Positions 47,061 to 58,227 of a DNA stretch of 64,000 bases are shown in pieces. Each line of letters starts with the position of its first letter. The stretch's first letter is position 1. Under the pieces are notes generated by a model. It made no database searches. It was not told the origin of the DNA and saw only the letters and a list, made by a program, of their open reading frames with translations. This stretch comes from Trissonchulus latispiculum (lineage: Eukaryota; Nematoda; Enoplea; Enoplida; Ironidae): the NCBI GenBank assembly GCA_030248195.1, contig JASAND010018054.1, forward strand, positions 40,162 through 104,161, given 5' to 3'. The translations under genes and the position numbers were made by a program.

Positions 47061-50000
47061 TTATTCAGTGTCAAGAAAAATGTCATCCAACAGTCCATTT
47101 AATCGATTCAAAGTCCGTTCTTCAACATTGTCATATTTCAGTACTTCCAGTAAACTTCGACAGCAGCAAAGAATGGTAACTGCGTGGTAAGATTTAAACC
47201 TATCATATTGTTCAATTATGTTTTCCAGTTTAAAAGGAACAGGATCGGGATCTAATTTTTTAACCAAATGTTGGTAATAAAGTGTTAGGAGTCGCTGAAC
47301 ATTGGCTTTTCTAACTTCCGCGGACAGGAAAAATATAATGATCCAGTAGACGTCAGTAGACGGCATATCCTTGTGGAACATCTTAAAACAATAATAATGT
47401 TTAATCAACTTTTAAATTAACACAAACGGTAAATGTCATAGCTCCAGCCTTAAGGTGCTGGTTTCCTTTCGGGTATTTTTGACTCATACGGCTTTAATCC
47501 TTTACGTAAATTGCTAACTTTCGAAATAACCTATTTCCGTGCTCTTTAACATTCTGGGACCAGTCCCGATTTTTTCCCAAACGATAAGAAAGTTTTGGTT
47601 TTTGGCCTAAGGCTCCCAGTAAGTAGGCCAGACACGGGATTTGTTGTTATGGCTGGAAAGAGGACACAAAAATGAACATTTTTGCTTTTACAACCTTTGA
47701 GCTATTTCCAGTGGTTAAGTCAGTATAATCAAAAAACTGTTTTTAGGGTCAAACAATGGCCATTTTCGAGGAAATCAGTTTTTTTCAAAATTACTGCCAA
47801 ACCTTACGAACAATTTTCGTCCATTTATACTCAATCGATACAGCTCTCAAATGCACATTTTATGAATCCCTACTAACCGGGCTTTATTGCTTTCAGCTAG
47901 AGATTTGGCCGGAAAACGATTTTGGCAAAACTGCTGTTATTTTGTTTTAAACATCGATTTCTCGAAAACTACTTGACAGATTCCGGAGAGTTTCGCCAAA
48001 ATGGAAATTCGTCCTATTGCGGAGGGACGTTTTTCTTGGTTTTGGCTCAAACATTCCCAGTTTCGAGATAATTTAGTGCAAATTTTAAAGATTTAGTGTC
48101 TCCGTGCATTTTGCGAATTTTCTCAATCGTTAAGGGACACTGAGCGAAACCCCAAAAAACGTACTTCGGCCCATATGTCCTCTGTATGATAGCGCAAAAA
48201 GAAATTTTTTCTGGTTTCGCATTTCTGAAAAATCGATGTTCGAAAATTTTTGGTTTATATTCAGCCGTTATGTAATTTTTGCTAATTTTTTTGCTAATTT
48301 TGCGAATTTCGTAAGCTCATGTGAATGTCCTGACTATAAGCTTTAAAACGATGTATAAAGCTTTTTCCAATTCCCAAAATTGCGAAAGTTAAAGCATTTT
48401 TAAAAATCAACACAAAAGCACTGCACAAAGGGATACCACCACCTTAAGTAACGCTCGTTAGAGTCTCCTTGCGTTTGTGAGAGTAATCCTGTTACAATGA
48501 GATTTTAAACAGCCAAAAAGGCAAGTTTACGCGTATGCGTTGCCGCACAACCGTATGCCTTCAAGAAAGCGCCTTAACAATGGTGAAATTGAAGCGTATC
48601 TACTTCGATTTGAATAACCTGAAAGCCAAGAGATCAATAATTTTTAGATCAATGAATCGCTTAACCTGAAAATCGATCATGGCGACCAGCTCATCCGAAG
48701 CCGTTCCATTGGCATCTTTTCTCCACAAAATATTATTCGGTTGCAGGTCGCCGTAGGATAAAATTGGATAGTGTCCAAAATCTTCCGGATTTTCCATTTC
48801 CTGTATTAGCTTCTGAAAATGTGTACAACGAAATTAGTTAGTTTTGAATTTAAATCTCAATTTAACAAATTATTACTACATTCACAATTTTCTTTGATCA
48901 ATGGGTTTGGAAACTCCTTTTGATACTGAATTGGTTGGCACTACCGCAATCACGTATTCATATCCAATGTCGGACACGTACAATATTTCAAGACGAAGTA
49001 TACCAGAAAACGAAAGAAGAACAATGGATACTACAGCACCACAGACCGAAAAATTCATGGTGGGGATCGAATCCACAACCTTCGGTTAACAGGATTGACG
49101 GTCTACCGAAAGTCAAGTTCAAAATAAAGCCAGCAATAGTTTTGCTCTACAATAGCGCTAATTGGTCACATCATAAATCGATCAAAATGAAAAATTGGAC
49201 ACACCAAGAGTCCGAAAAAGAATCGGGCACCTAACTGGCAGGAATCGAACCCACGGTCACCTGCTTAACGCGCAGACGCTCAACCAACTGAGCCACAGCT
49301 TGTTTAGTGGAAATCAAAACTTTAAGCCTAACCTTATATTCTTCAATCAGCCGTTTTGCTTTTGGTTTATCCAGATGAAGCTTTGATCCAAACTTCTCCA
49401 AAACGTAATCCACTGAAGAATCGTAGAGTTCGAAGACTTGTTGAAACATTGCCAGATGTTGTTTACCTGAAGTTTGTTTACAACGTTAACACGTAACTTA
49501 ATGTGTTCTTTTAACACTACCCTAACGACTTAGGGCTTTTCATGAAAAATTAAGAGTTAAATTTAACCACTCTGAACTATCCTCAAGACTTTCACATATT
49601 AGCTAACTATCTTTAGCATAAGCTAACATAACTTTAACATAACACTTATAAGCCCTTAGATTTCTAGTCGCCATCTTACGGCCAAGCCTAATCTTTACAA
49701 TTAAAAGTTTAATACTTTTGAACTGTAAATTACCGTCGCACTTTTCCCAGCCACCAGTTTTAACGCTGAAGGCCTGCAAGGAAGCCACAACTTCCAGTAA
49801 CGATTCGACTTTCTTCAAAGACAGGTATTCCAAGAAATCTGCAGAAGAACAGGCAATTTCCGATAAATCTTCCAAAATCATGATTCCTTCAGAGTTTTCG
49901 CTAATTTCCTCCGAGTAGTAGCACTGTGGCATCTTGAAGGGTGGATCTCCAGTTTCAGAAAATAACTGGTATGCAGTCACCTCGCAGTTATGCAACTAAA

Positions 50001-52224
50001 ATCAAGAAGGATAAAACGGCTGGTGTAGACTGGCTTCTTAAATCTCTATTTGAACGCTGAGCATAGTGCTTCATAGCATAGCAGAGTACATAATAGATAA
50101 GAGACTAAGTATGTGTGTACTAGTTCAAACAGTAAGGCCACTTTACTCTAACACATACAATTATAGACTGCAACTGAGCAGCGAAAGAAAAGACAATGAC
50201 ACTTCATTATGCAAATTAGTTTATCAAGACAAGGCTAGACTTTTTGGCAACAAACAAATGACAATGTTTACACCTCCCCCCCAGGGAGTCTGCTGGTCCT
50301 CCAGCGACAACCAGGTGGCAAAAGAGACGAGTCTAGCCAGTACCAAAGTCAGGGCCAAGGGAAGGCATAATAGCAGCGAATTGGTGGGAATCCTGCTGGT
50401 ATCGGGTCGAGAAGATATTTGGAAACCACTGAAGCTCAGGAACCATCTCAAACCAGCATCGAAACAGCTGTTGGACACCAAGATGGTTAAGATGGAACCG
50501 ATCAGGGTCCAAGAGGGAAGAACAAATATCGCCAGATGGGAGGGCGGAAAACACCTCAGATTCGCTAGGGTCAAAAATATGTAGACGTGGTCGAACCGAT
50601 AGGGACCGCAGCTTGTTTTTCAGAAATGTATTGTAGACACGAACACGACGAACTCGCCGGGTCTGATACGGCAAAGATAGGATGACTGTAGGACATTTGG
50701 TACGGCGAAGGAACTTCTTCAAAGAATACCAACCGTCCAGCCAAATGTTATTCCCTCGTTTGGCAGTATTCACGCCACACAAAATAACTGTACAGCGGAA
50801 AGCTGATGGATCAACCAGGCGGTTAGCCCGATGCAAGATAGTCTCAAACCGACCTCCGCTGACAGAGATAACTTTACCACCGGCAATTTCCTTGACATAC
50901 TTGCCCTGAGAGTCCGCCAATAGCAAAATAGAACCAAAAGGTGGCCGAAGACGAATCAGATTGGGACGGAACAAAGACTCAGGGCTGTAGACAACAGTGT
51001 CATCACTGGCCTCCTCGATCTCAAGTCGAAGCTGGGCCAAGAGTACGCCCCACTTATTCAAGCCAGGATGGGTCTCTACCGGCTGCTCGCGGCTACGCGA
51101 TTCCCGCAGGCCTGATCCCCACAGAAAATCACGTGCACCGACGCAGATGAAGACAGTTTGCCCAGATGGCCAAAACATCAGTTCCCGCATGGCACGGTCA
51201 CACAGGGACAGATGTTGAAGCAAGATGGACTTATAAACTTCTCCCGCCGTCTGGAACCTCCACTAAGTATGTGTGTACTAGTTCAAACAGTAAGGCCACT
51301 TTACTCTAACACATACAATTATAGACTGCAACTGAGCAGCGAAAGAAAAGACAATGACACTTCATTATGCAAATTAGTTTATCAAGACAAGGCTAGACTT
51401 TTTGGCAACAAACAAATGACAATGTTTACAAGAGTAAGAGTAACCTCCGTGTGCTTTATTGGTACAGCTGAAGCCTCAGGATAATTCCAACAACTTGAGT
51501 GATTAACTGTTTCATGGTGAAATTCTTTTCCCCAAAAAATGGACCGATGAAGCTCCCTCCCGGATTTTTCTGATAATCATCAGGCAGAAACCATTGCAAT
51601 GGCACTGATTCAACAAAGCCAAAACAAGCCAAAACTGAATGTATGTTGGGTGATGCCAATATTTGCAGAATGTGTTTACTGTACGCTTTCTGCGAAAATG
51701 CGTGAAAATTGATTTACAAAACAGTCTAAGCTTAACAAATAGCTTTAAACCGGTTTCACTTTTCGAATAACTTCTGGGTTTCCAAATGTCGCAAATTCTT
51801 CACCAAGCTCCAACATTTTGGTGTGAGTTGGTTGTTTGATAATCACGCTCTTCGGCAGTCTCTCTAGTCCTGAAAACATAGCTGGATTAAATTAAAGTTA
51901 AATTAAATATTAAATTTTGAATGAATTTCTGAATATGAAAAGCCTCAACTTTTTGATAGCTACCAAATGTTTGATCAAAGCAAGTGCTGAAGTGGTGTAA
52001 ACCAAAAGATCATTACCGGTTGACTTAGTTGTATCCCATCTGAGTCGTACTTTAGTAACGACCGAGATATAGCCCAAAGTTTCACCAAAAATCCGACAGC
52101 TTGTATCGATGAGTTTTCCATCGGCCTTTACTGCATCGTTTAAAATGGATTCAAGTTTGGTCAACTCAATCGGACACTGGATGGAAGATGCAGCATCCTG
52201 AAGCTGAGCATTTCCAGTTGCCAT
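47061..52224 (-). CDS. CHK/DUF1679 kinase-like gene C, complete, six exons
   Basis: Exons in coding order: 52017-52224, 51760-51869, 49734-49995, 49333-49466, 48666-48812, 47061-47381. All introns are GT-AG, with the same phases as genes B and D. Product 393 aa, starting MATGNAQLQD. It has LGYISVV, VIIKQP, HNCEVTAYQLF, GIMILEDL and DFQ at 285-287. The catalytic-loop motif is YGDLQPNN at 258-265: Tyr replaces the His that genes B and D have, while the Asp is kept. The introns are swollen with mobile DNA: a 1.3 kb LTR element in intron 2, two SINEs in intron 4 and a 1 kb TTAA element in intron 5. All exons remain open, which suggests that the protein is maintained. Confidence 0.9.
47450..48447. 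mobile_element. 1.0 kb TTAA element, copy 2, in intron 5 of gene C
   Basis: TTAAGGTGCTGGTTTCC at the left and GGATACCACCACCTTAA at the right. The interior is collinear with 1489-2504 throughout, with scattered substitutions and small indels. No ORF of note. Confidence 0.8.
48990..49105 (-). mobile_element. tRNA-derived SINE in intron 4 of gene C
   Basis: On the minus strand the B-box-like GGATTCGATCCCCACC is preceded by a poor tRNA body and followed by a GAATTTTTCGGTCTGTGGTG tail. The A box is degraded. Confidence 0.55.
49190..49300 (-). mobile_element. tRNA-derived SINE in intron 4 of gene C, second copy
   Basis: On the minus strand: TGGCTCAGTTGGTTGAGCG (A box), GCGTTAA anticodon loop, GGGTTCGATTCC (B box), then a tail with ATTCTTTTTCGGACTCTTGG. 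The T stem pairs, but the loop lacks the usual U33, so this is a tRNA-derived repeat rather than a tRNA gene. Confidence 0.65.
50083..50103. mobile_element. end of a palindromic MITE, interrupted
   Basis: AGAGTACATAATAGATAAGA matches the terminus of the 30397-31040 family. The match resumes (GAGTAAGAG) only after the LTR element at 50104-51430, so that element inserted into the MITE end. Confidence 0.6.
50104..51430 (-). mobile_element. 1.33 kb compact LTR element carrying only an SGNH-like ORF
   Basis: Two identical 169 bp direct repeats, 50104-50272 and 51262-51430. Read on the minus strand the LTR starts TGTAAACATTG and ends CATACTTAGT. TGGAGGTTCCAG lies directly at the inner edge of the 5' LTR, like a primer-binding site. 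GGGGGGGAGG (50273-50282) lies directly before the 3' LTR, a good polypurine tract. AGAG (50100-50103, 51431-51434) is a 4 bp target duplication. There is no gag, RT or integrase, so it must be moved by another element. It is GC-richer than its surroundings, and its identical LTRs imply a recent insertion. Confidence 0.85.
50333..51190 (-). CDS. SGNH/GDSL-hydrolase-like ORF inside the LTR element
   Basis: 285 aa from ATG 51190 to TAG 50333. The frame is open a little further upstream, but only with a TTG. From the first ATG: an N-terminal region of about 80 residues without a known motif, then SGNH-type blocks: block I LLLADSQGKY (Asp-Ser at the nucleophile position), block II-like Gly in SVSGGRFETI, block III-like VILCGVNT (Asn), and block V DPDRFHLNHLG (the D-x-x-H pattern, His as base). 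Such esterase-like domains are known from the first ORFs of some non-LTR retrotransposons; finding one as the sole ORF between LTRs is unusual. Whether it is an active hydrolase is inference. Confidence 0.7.
   Translation of the reverse strand: MRELMFWPSGQTVFICVGARDFLWGSGLRESRSREQPVETHPGLNKWGVLLAQLRLEIEEASDDTVVYSPESLFRPNLIRLRPPFGSILLLADSQGKYVKEIAGGKVISVSGGRFETILHRANRLVDPSAFRCTVILCGVNTAKRGNNIWLDGWYSLKKFLRRTKCPTVILSLPYQTRRVRRVRVYNTFLKNKLRSLSVRPRLHIFDPSESEVFSALPSGDICSSLLDPDRFHLNHLGVQQLFRCWFEMVPELQWFPNIFSTRYQQDSHQFAAIMPSLGPDFGTG
51456..51689 (-). CDS. candidate alternative last exon in intron 2 of gene C
   Basis: On the minus strand the acceptor CATTTTCGCAG| opens a frame of 77 codons in phase 0, the phase in which exon 2 of gene C ends. 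It includes PLQWFLPDDYQKNPGGSFIG and ends CAATAAAG, where the stop overlaps an AATAAA polyadenylation signal. Genes B and D lack any counterpart. It could yield a short isoform of gene C, or be the last exon of an older gene. I do not recognise the sequence. Confidence 0.3.
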   Translation of the reverse strand, partial: KAYSKHILQILASPNIHSVLACFGFVESVPLQWFLPDDYQKNPGGSFIGPFFGEKNFTMKQLITQVVGIILRLQLYQ

Positions 52225-54010
52225 GACAATAAGAGGTTAGGCAATAATCTGAAAAATCAGAAAAGGTCGCTTTAACAAAACTCCAAACGCAGACTTGGCA
52301 TAAAAAATGACACGAGATGACTTTTAGACAAAATGAAAACTGAGAAGTGTGAAGTAGCTTGGAAAAAGGGTTTTTGGCATGCCCTAGTCTTAGGCCTCAC
52401 CCGAAATTATATTTCTATCGTTAGAAACTTTTGGGAAAAAATTGAATGATTGGAAATATAAACAGAGTAGAAACACTAGAAAATGTTTTAGCAGGTATAA
52501 CCAGAACCTTCAGTACAACTTATCTTTTGTATCTGATAGAATTAAGAAATTCAGGAATACAATTAGCTGGGACGCTAAAATTAGTTTAAGTTAACTAGTC
52601 AAAAAATTAGTTTATATTTCGAGCGGAGCTTTCATTCTGCACAAAGTACACAAGAACCAGTTTTGTCGTAAAGTAAAAGCAAGCTTTCAATGTAAATTTT
52701 ACATGGTCTGATAGTGTAAATTGCTGCATACAATTTAAAGCAAGCGTTAAAGAAGCAAGTTTATTTTACAAAGCATCCAAATATATTTATTAATCCATAT
52801 TCTTATTGATTGATTGATTGATTGACTGATTGATTAATTTACGTTTGGCTGGATCCACTTATAATATTTCAAGGTTACACAATCAATGGACAGTTAACTA
52901 TACGTAAAGTTTAATATTAGTTTCAGCAAATCAAATAAATAAATGTGCCCAGTTCCCGTTGCGCAATCTTGAATAGTCTTGCGCAATATGGGCCCAGTTA
53001 TAAAGAGTGGAGACTTTTCTAAACCTGATGAAGTGTTGAGAGAGCCTGTCTTGGAGTTTTTGTTAAAGTAAGTTTGCACCAATTTATGCAACATTTAAAT
53101 AATTTAGTAAATTTAATTAAAATTTTGACCTGTATTTCTGTGTTAATCAATAATTTTGAAGGTAAAATGGCTAGATTAGTGAGAGCAACATACTGAATGA
53201 TTATAATTATAATTATTATTATGATTATTCCCGAACGCCTCGCTAACAAGAAACTATGTGCTTAGGAAGGGATCTGCACCCCCTGCAACTGTGTTTTCGG
53301 TTATAGACAAAATTCGAGCAAAATTCTGAAAACCCTCCTTCAAAACCCTTTTCTAACACATGGCTGGTAAGAACCACCTTGTTTTGTATGCTAGCGTAAT
53401 TTCAACGACTGGCTTGGCAGAGGATGTCAACGAAGCCATGATCAGATCTTGGCATTAGATTGGCTAAGCCATATCATCGCTTCTGATTGGCTGCTTTCTA
53501 AACAAACACCCTCTCCCTCCTTTCTATTTCTTTTTATTTACTTTCCCACAGACGCTTCAGAATAGTCTGTGTTCTGATGATAGGGGGGCAAATTAACCAA
53601 TCAAGTTTCAGCAACACTTTCCTACAGTTTCATTCAACGAACGGCGAAGAAGTTTCGTCCAGAAACAGGATCGCTCTTTATCCCCGACCACCCTTATCCC
53701 CACCGAAATAAAAAACTTCCTCAGTTTTAGAATGAACTTTAACTCCGGCTGTCATAATGCTTGGAACAGTTTTAGTTTTAGTCCTTCAAAGTTCAACAAC
53801 ATTTTGTAGATTTGGTTTGAGTTGTCACTTGGTAGTTGAGGGTGAACCTGCGAACCAACTGAACTAACAGAAATAACCAATAGCACAGCTGTAGACAGCG
53901 GATAGAATAAAGTTTTACGTATTATCAGCTAAATACATGCAAATGCAAACTTTAACGCACTAATATAATAATTTTGTCATAGTTTAGATCCTTGAAACAA
54001 AGTCTTTGAC
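52225..54010. other. intergenic between divergent genes C and D
   Basis: 1.8 kb between the two start codons, so both promoters should lie here. Visible: a GATT repeat at about 52804-52838 and an AT-rich ATAATTATTATT run near 53200. No gene seen. Confidence 0.45.
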
Positions 54011-57000
54011 ATGATGGAAAACGGTATCAAAATTTCTGAGATTGAGTCAATGTTGGAGTCGACGTATGGACTGTCGCCAATAGGGTTGAGCGAAATGGAA
54101 TCGATTTTGAACGATGCCTTGAATGTTCAGGGGAAGCTGGTTGATACGAGATTTCAGATCTTGGGGGAAGACAAAGGATTTGTATCGGTTGTTACTAGAG
54201 TTAAGCTGGAATGGGATTTGGAACTGTCAAAAGGTAATTTAAATTTAAATTTAAAAATGGACAAAAAGCTATGCAAACCCCAATTGCCCGAAAATTGGAC
54301 ACCCGTGGTTTGCTGTTAACAACTTAAAAATTTGGTTAACATCTTTGCATCAGTAGAAAGGTTCAGGCAGTCTCCTGCAAAACCAGCACTAAAAGAATTG
54401 TCAACAAAAATTCAACCGAGTTTTTCCATCAATTCTTCATACCTTACGTTGTTGCTGGACTTGTAAGAGTTTGTCAGAACCGAAATATATAATTTGCATA
54501 TCTTTGAAAGATCTATTTCTCCGCAACATATATAGAACAATATAGAAACTATTGCTATGTGACTTTCCTTGCTCAGGTTACAGTATTTAATTTAATTTTA
54601 TTTATTTTTATTTATTTAATTTTATTTATTTATTTATTAATTATCTGGTTTTAAAAATGTCATCGCCCAGTGTGTCTGCACGCTGGAAAGCCCCCCCCGG
54701 ATATTTACCTTGATGCTTCGAGCACTTTGTAGGCTGAGGACATAAGGAAGCGCAAAGTGACCTACTCTTCCTATTATAAAATCTTGCTAAGAGCTAGCTA
54801 GTTTATTTAAAATTAATGGTATTTTTGGTTTTCTTCCTCCTCAAGGGTTGGTTAAACTTTGATTGGTTTTAATGCATTCAGGTATCCAAAATCTGCCACA
54901 GAGCGTAATCATAAAACGACCGACAACCTCAAAAGTGAAGGAGCTTGGTGACGAATTTGCTTCTCTGGGAACTGCCGACACAATCCAGAGGGTAACCAAA
55001 GCCGTCTGGTTTGGCTTAGGATTAGGATTTCAAAAATAGATTATTATACTCATATTTTATTCAGTTTATCAACAGATCAAAACATCTAAGGCTAATTTTA
55101 TTAAATTTAGCAAGGAAAAACAGAGTTGTCTTATCAAGCTTTTAAAGAACTTGAAATTTATGTTATTTGTGACGTTTGCAATTGCACAAATGAATGGATT
55201 TGTCAGATTTTAGTTACACAATGGTGAAGTTGAAATCTATCGTCTGCTGTCAAAATGCTCCCCTCTGAAAATTCCGCGATGCTATTTTCTTGACGAAATG
55301 ACGGCTAATTCAAAGGGAATGATAATTATGGAAGATTTATCAGACGTTGCCTGTTCTACAAATTTCATGGAATACTTGCCACTGCAAAAAGTCGAAGTCT
55401 TATTGGATGCGATTGCTTCTCTGCAGGCATTCAGTATTAAAAATAGCAGTTGGAAAGCATCAGCAGGTACATTTTGGAATTGAAATTTGCTTAGAATGAA
55501 GTTAATTGAAATTAGAAAGTTAGAAGGAAAAGTGAAGTGAAGTTAGCTGAATAAATGTTAGTTTTCGAAAAGAAATTGTAGTATGTAGTAATCTGTTGAT
55601 TTATACATCACATAGTTCTAATGTAACCCTTGGCTGGAGGCCAACTACGGGGGAAGAAGGGTTTGTCTTGGAGAATGTCGTCGCCGATGTAAGGAAAATA
55701 AATTTTCTGGTTCAAATGCAGGGTACTGACACTGAAAAACTTCTCGAGTTAGACAGAGGCTCGGGCCTATCTGACATATTGGTTGGGGCTTGAGCCAATC
55801 GAAGCGGATGCGAAGCCCGAAAGCAGGAATCAAAAACACAGGCGACGTCTGATTAACTATATATTTGTGAGTCTTACAAAACTGTATGATTCTTGATCAT
55901 ACCTGAAGGCCAAATTTCACTGACCCTCGAGATGGACAATTTGGGTACTCTTCGCCTAAGTTCAGTTGAGTAAACGAAATTTAGCCTATTTTCACCCATT
56001 TTTGCGAATTCCTAAAAACAGCAATTTTTTAACAAGAACTAAATTAAAATAGAACTAAATTAAAATTTTTAGTAAACATTCAGAAAAAGCAACAAAAGTT
56101 TTGAATATGGACTCATTTGCTTGTCCAATTTTCTGATCCCTTGTGAGAACAGCTTTGGTACTAGGGCTGTTTTGATGATCAAAAATCAAAAATCAAAAAT
56201 AATTTTGATGCGATTTTTGATTTTTGGTTCAAAATCAAAAATCAAAATTATTGAAAATTGTAGGTGCATCAAAAATCAAAAATCAAAATTCTGAAAAAGT
56301 CGAAATCAAAACAGCCCTATTTGGTACGCATTGTGGCCGCTTTCAGCAAGGCGGACGATTTCTCTACTCCCCCTTGGTGGACACCTGTGACAGTTATAAA
56401 TACCAAGCTTTAAATAGCATTATAAATAATAGCGGTGTTTCCTATGTACGGTCAAGAAGGCTTGTTCTCCCAAATTATCCAGAATTCTGTGAGCGGATAA
56501 GAGCAGCCACAGCAACCCGAGGGGGGCCGGGCAGTCTACTCCGGGTTTGCGGAGCTTCTCTGTTCGGTCTCGGTTCTAGGCGAAAGCATAACTTTTCCAG
56601 GCCATTAGCAGGGCAACACAAGCCCAAGCTCGAGGTCCCACAGACAGCCCGAGCACAGCCCTGCCCCCCCCCAAGGAAACGAGACCAATGTGGTCAACTC
56701 AAGTCGGATATCCCTTACTGATATAACTTTTTCTAAAAAACTAAGGTTCATTTTGTTTTTTCAGGAAATGTGCACATCGCACTGAACGAACAATTAGCCG
56801 GCATCTATCCAGAGTCCATGGAGTATACAATGGAAAAATTTGGAGACCAACTTCGTCTTGATAAACAGAAATCAGCCGTACTGCTTGAACGATTCAAGGT
56901 AGCAAACGGCAAAAGTGAATACTATTGCTACTGCTGAGTCTGTTTCAAAAAATCAAGATTTCTGAATTATGTATTCGAAAATTTCGTGAAAAATCCTAAA

Positions 57001-58227
57001 GCAAATTTTTCTAATTTTCCTGGTTTTAGAAGATATCCGAAGAAATGGCTGACCCAGAAAAATTCGGACATTTTCCAGTCCTAAGCCACGGGGATCTTCA
57101 GCCTAACAATATTCTCTGGAAAAAGACTGAATTTGGAACGCCATGTGACGATTTGGCTGCCATAATTGACTTTCAGGTAGCTTAGATCATTCTGGAATAG
57201 ATAGTGTTCAACAATACCGCCTGTAAGTCTAAAGAAGAAATTAGGCGAAGTCAAACCTCCGTTCTGTCCTGTTCGTCCACTGTCATTGTCTTTTGTGCTC
57301 GAACTCTTAAATTCTCGTCACAGTTAAAGGCTAACATCGTTCTTTCAGAAAGTCGACGGAATGAGAATTTCTGTCATCTCATCCCAGTCGGTTGTCAGCT
57401 TAGAACGTATACATTTTTGAGAGAAGAAGGGGGATACTGACACTTAATAATTGCCATAGCAGTTACCCGATGTAAAGATGGTTTGTATATTTATTTAGAT
57501 GTTCGACTTAGTTAAGACAAAGTTAATCCTACAGTAGTGTCGATCTTTCAAATCTGGCTACATGTCGGAGGCGAATTTGTCGCTGACGTCGAATTGACTG
57601 ATAGAAAACCGAAGCGTCAACAAATTTACTGACACCACCATCTTGACTGCAGCAATAGATTAGCTGTCGTCTGGGAATCCCCAAAGCAAGTTCTGAAGTT
57701 ATTAAGTCGTTAAGGGCGTCCGCTAAGTCCGACTACATCGATCCGCCGGCTTCGGAGACATTGATAATGATGAATCAGTCAACTTAAATATAACTAAGCT
57801 ACCAAATTTTACGCTCCAGGCTAAATTTTCACAGCATTTTCCCCAGACGAACCAAAATGTATCCCCTGCTCATTTATAATCTTACCAATTGCACTTGTAA
57901 GCTCTGTTGTTTTAGGTACAGCACAAAAGCATGCCCTGTGAAGACGTTGCGATAGTTCTATTGTTTTATCTTCATCCCGACTTGAGGAAAACCGAAGAAA
58001 ATCGTCTGATGGAATATTTTTATCAGCGACTAGTCCAAAAAATGGCTCCGCAACCCGTACCCTTTGCGCTGGAAGATGTCACTAAATCTTACGATGACTT
58101 CAAAGTCTTTAATGCTATTAATCTTGTTTGTTTCTGTCGAAGTTTAATGGAGGTCCTTAAAATTCCGAATATTGAACCAATTTTTCTAACACATCTGAAC
58201 GCGCATCTTGATGATATTTTTAAGTAA
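54011..58227 (+). CDS. CHK/DUF1679 kinase-like gene D, complete, six exons
   Basis: Exons: 54011-54233, 54882-54991, 55214-55466, 56765-56898, 57030-57176, 57916-58227. All introns are GT-AG, with phases 1,0,1,0,0. Product 392 aa. Closest to gene B: exons 2-6 have identical lengths and a very similar sequence (for example KRPTTSKVKELGDEFASL). Motifs: KGFVSVV, VIIKRP, HNGEVEIYRLL, MIIMEDL, the catalytic loop HGDLQPNN at 260-267 and DFQ at 287-289, so the catalytic set is intact. Exon 1 is 9 bp longer than in B. ATG 54014 is an equally possible start. Intron 4 (1.3 kb) holds an AAAATC-type simple repeat (about 56177-56310) and a GC-rich patch. Substrate unknown. Confidence 0.92.

Noticed and set aside
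49230..49300. A functional tRNA-Asn gene on the minus strand
   Set aside because: Position 33 is not T, the acceptor stem is poor, and a repeat tail follows; called a SINE.
54234..54319. Extension of exon 1 of gene D beyond 54233
   Set aside because: A good donor at AAAAG|GTAATT and the conserved exon boundary in the paralogues show that the read-through is intron.
56224..56721. 165-codon ORF in intron 4 of gene D
   Set aside because: Begins in an AAAATC simple repeat with a non-ATG start and shows no domain; it lies in an intron whose flanking exons splice cleanly.
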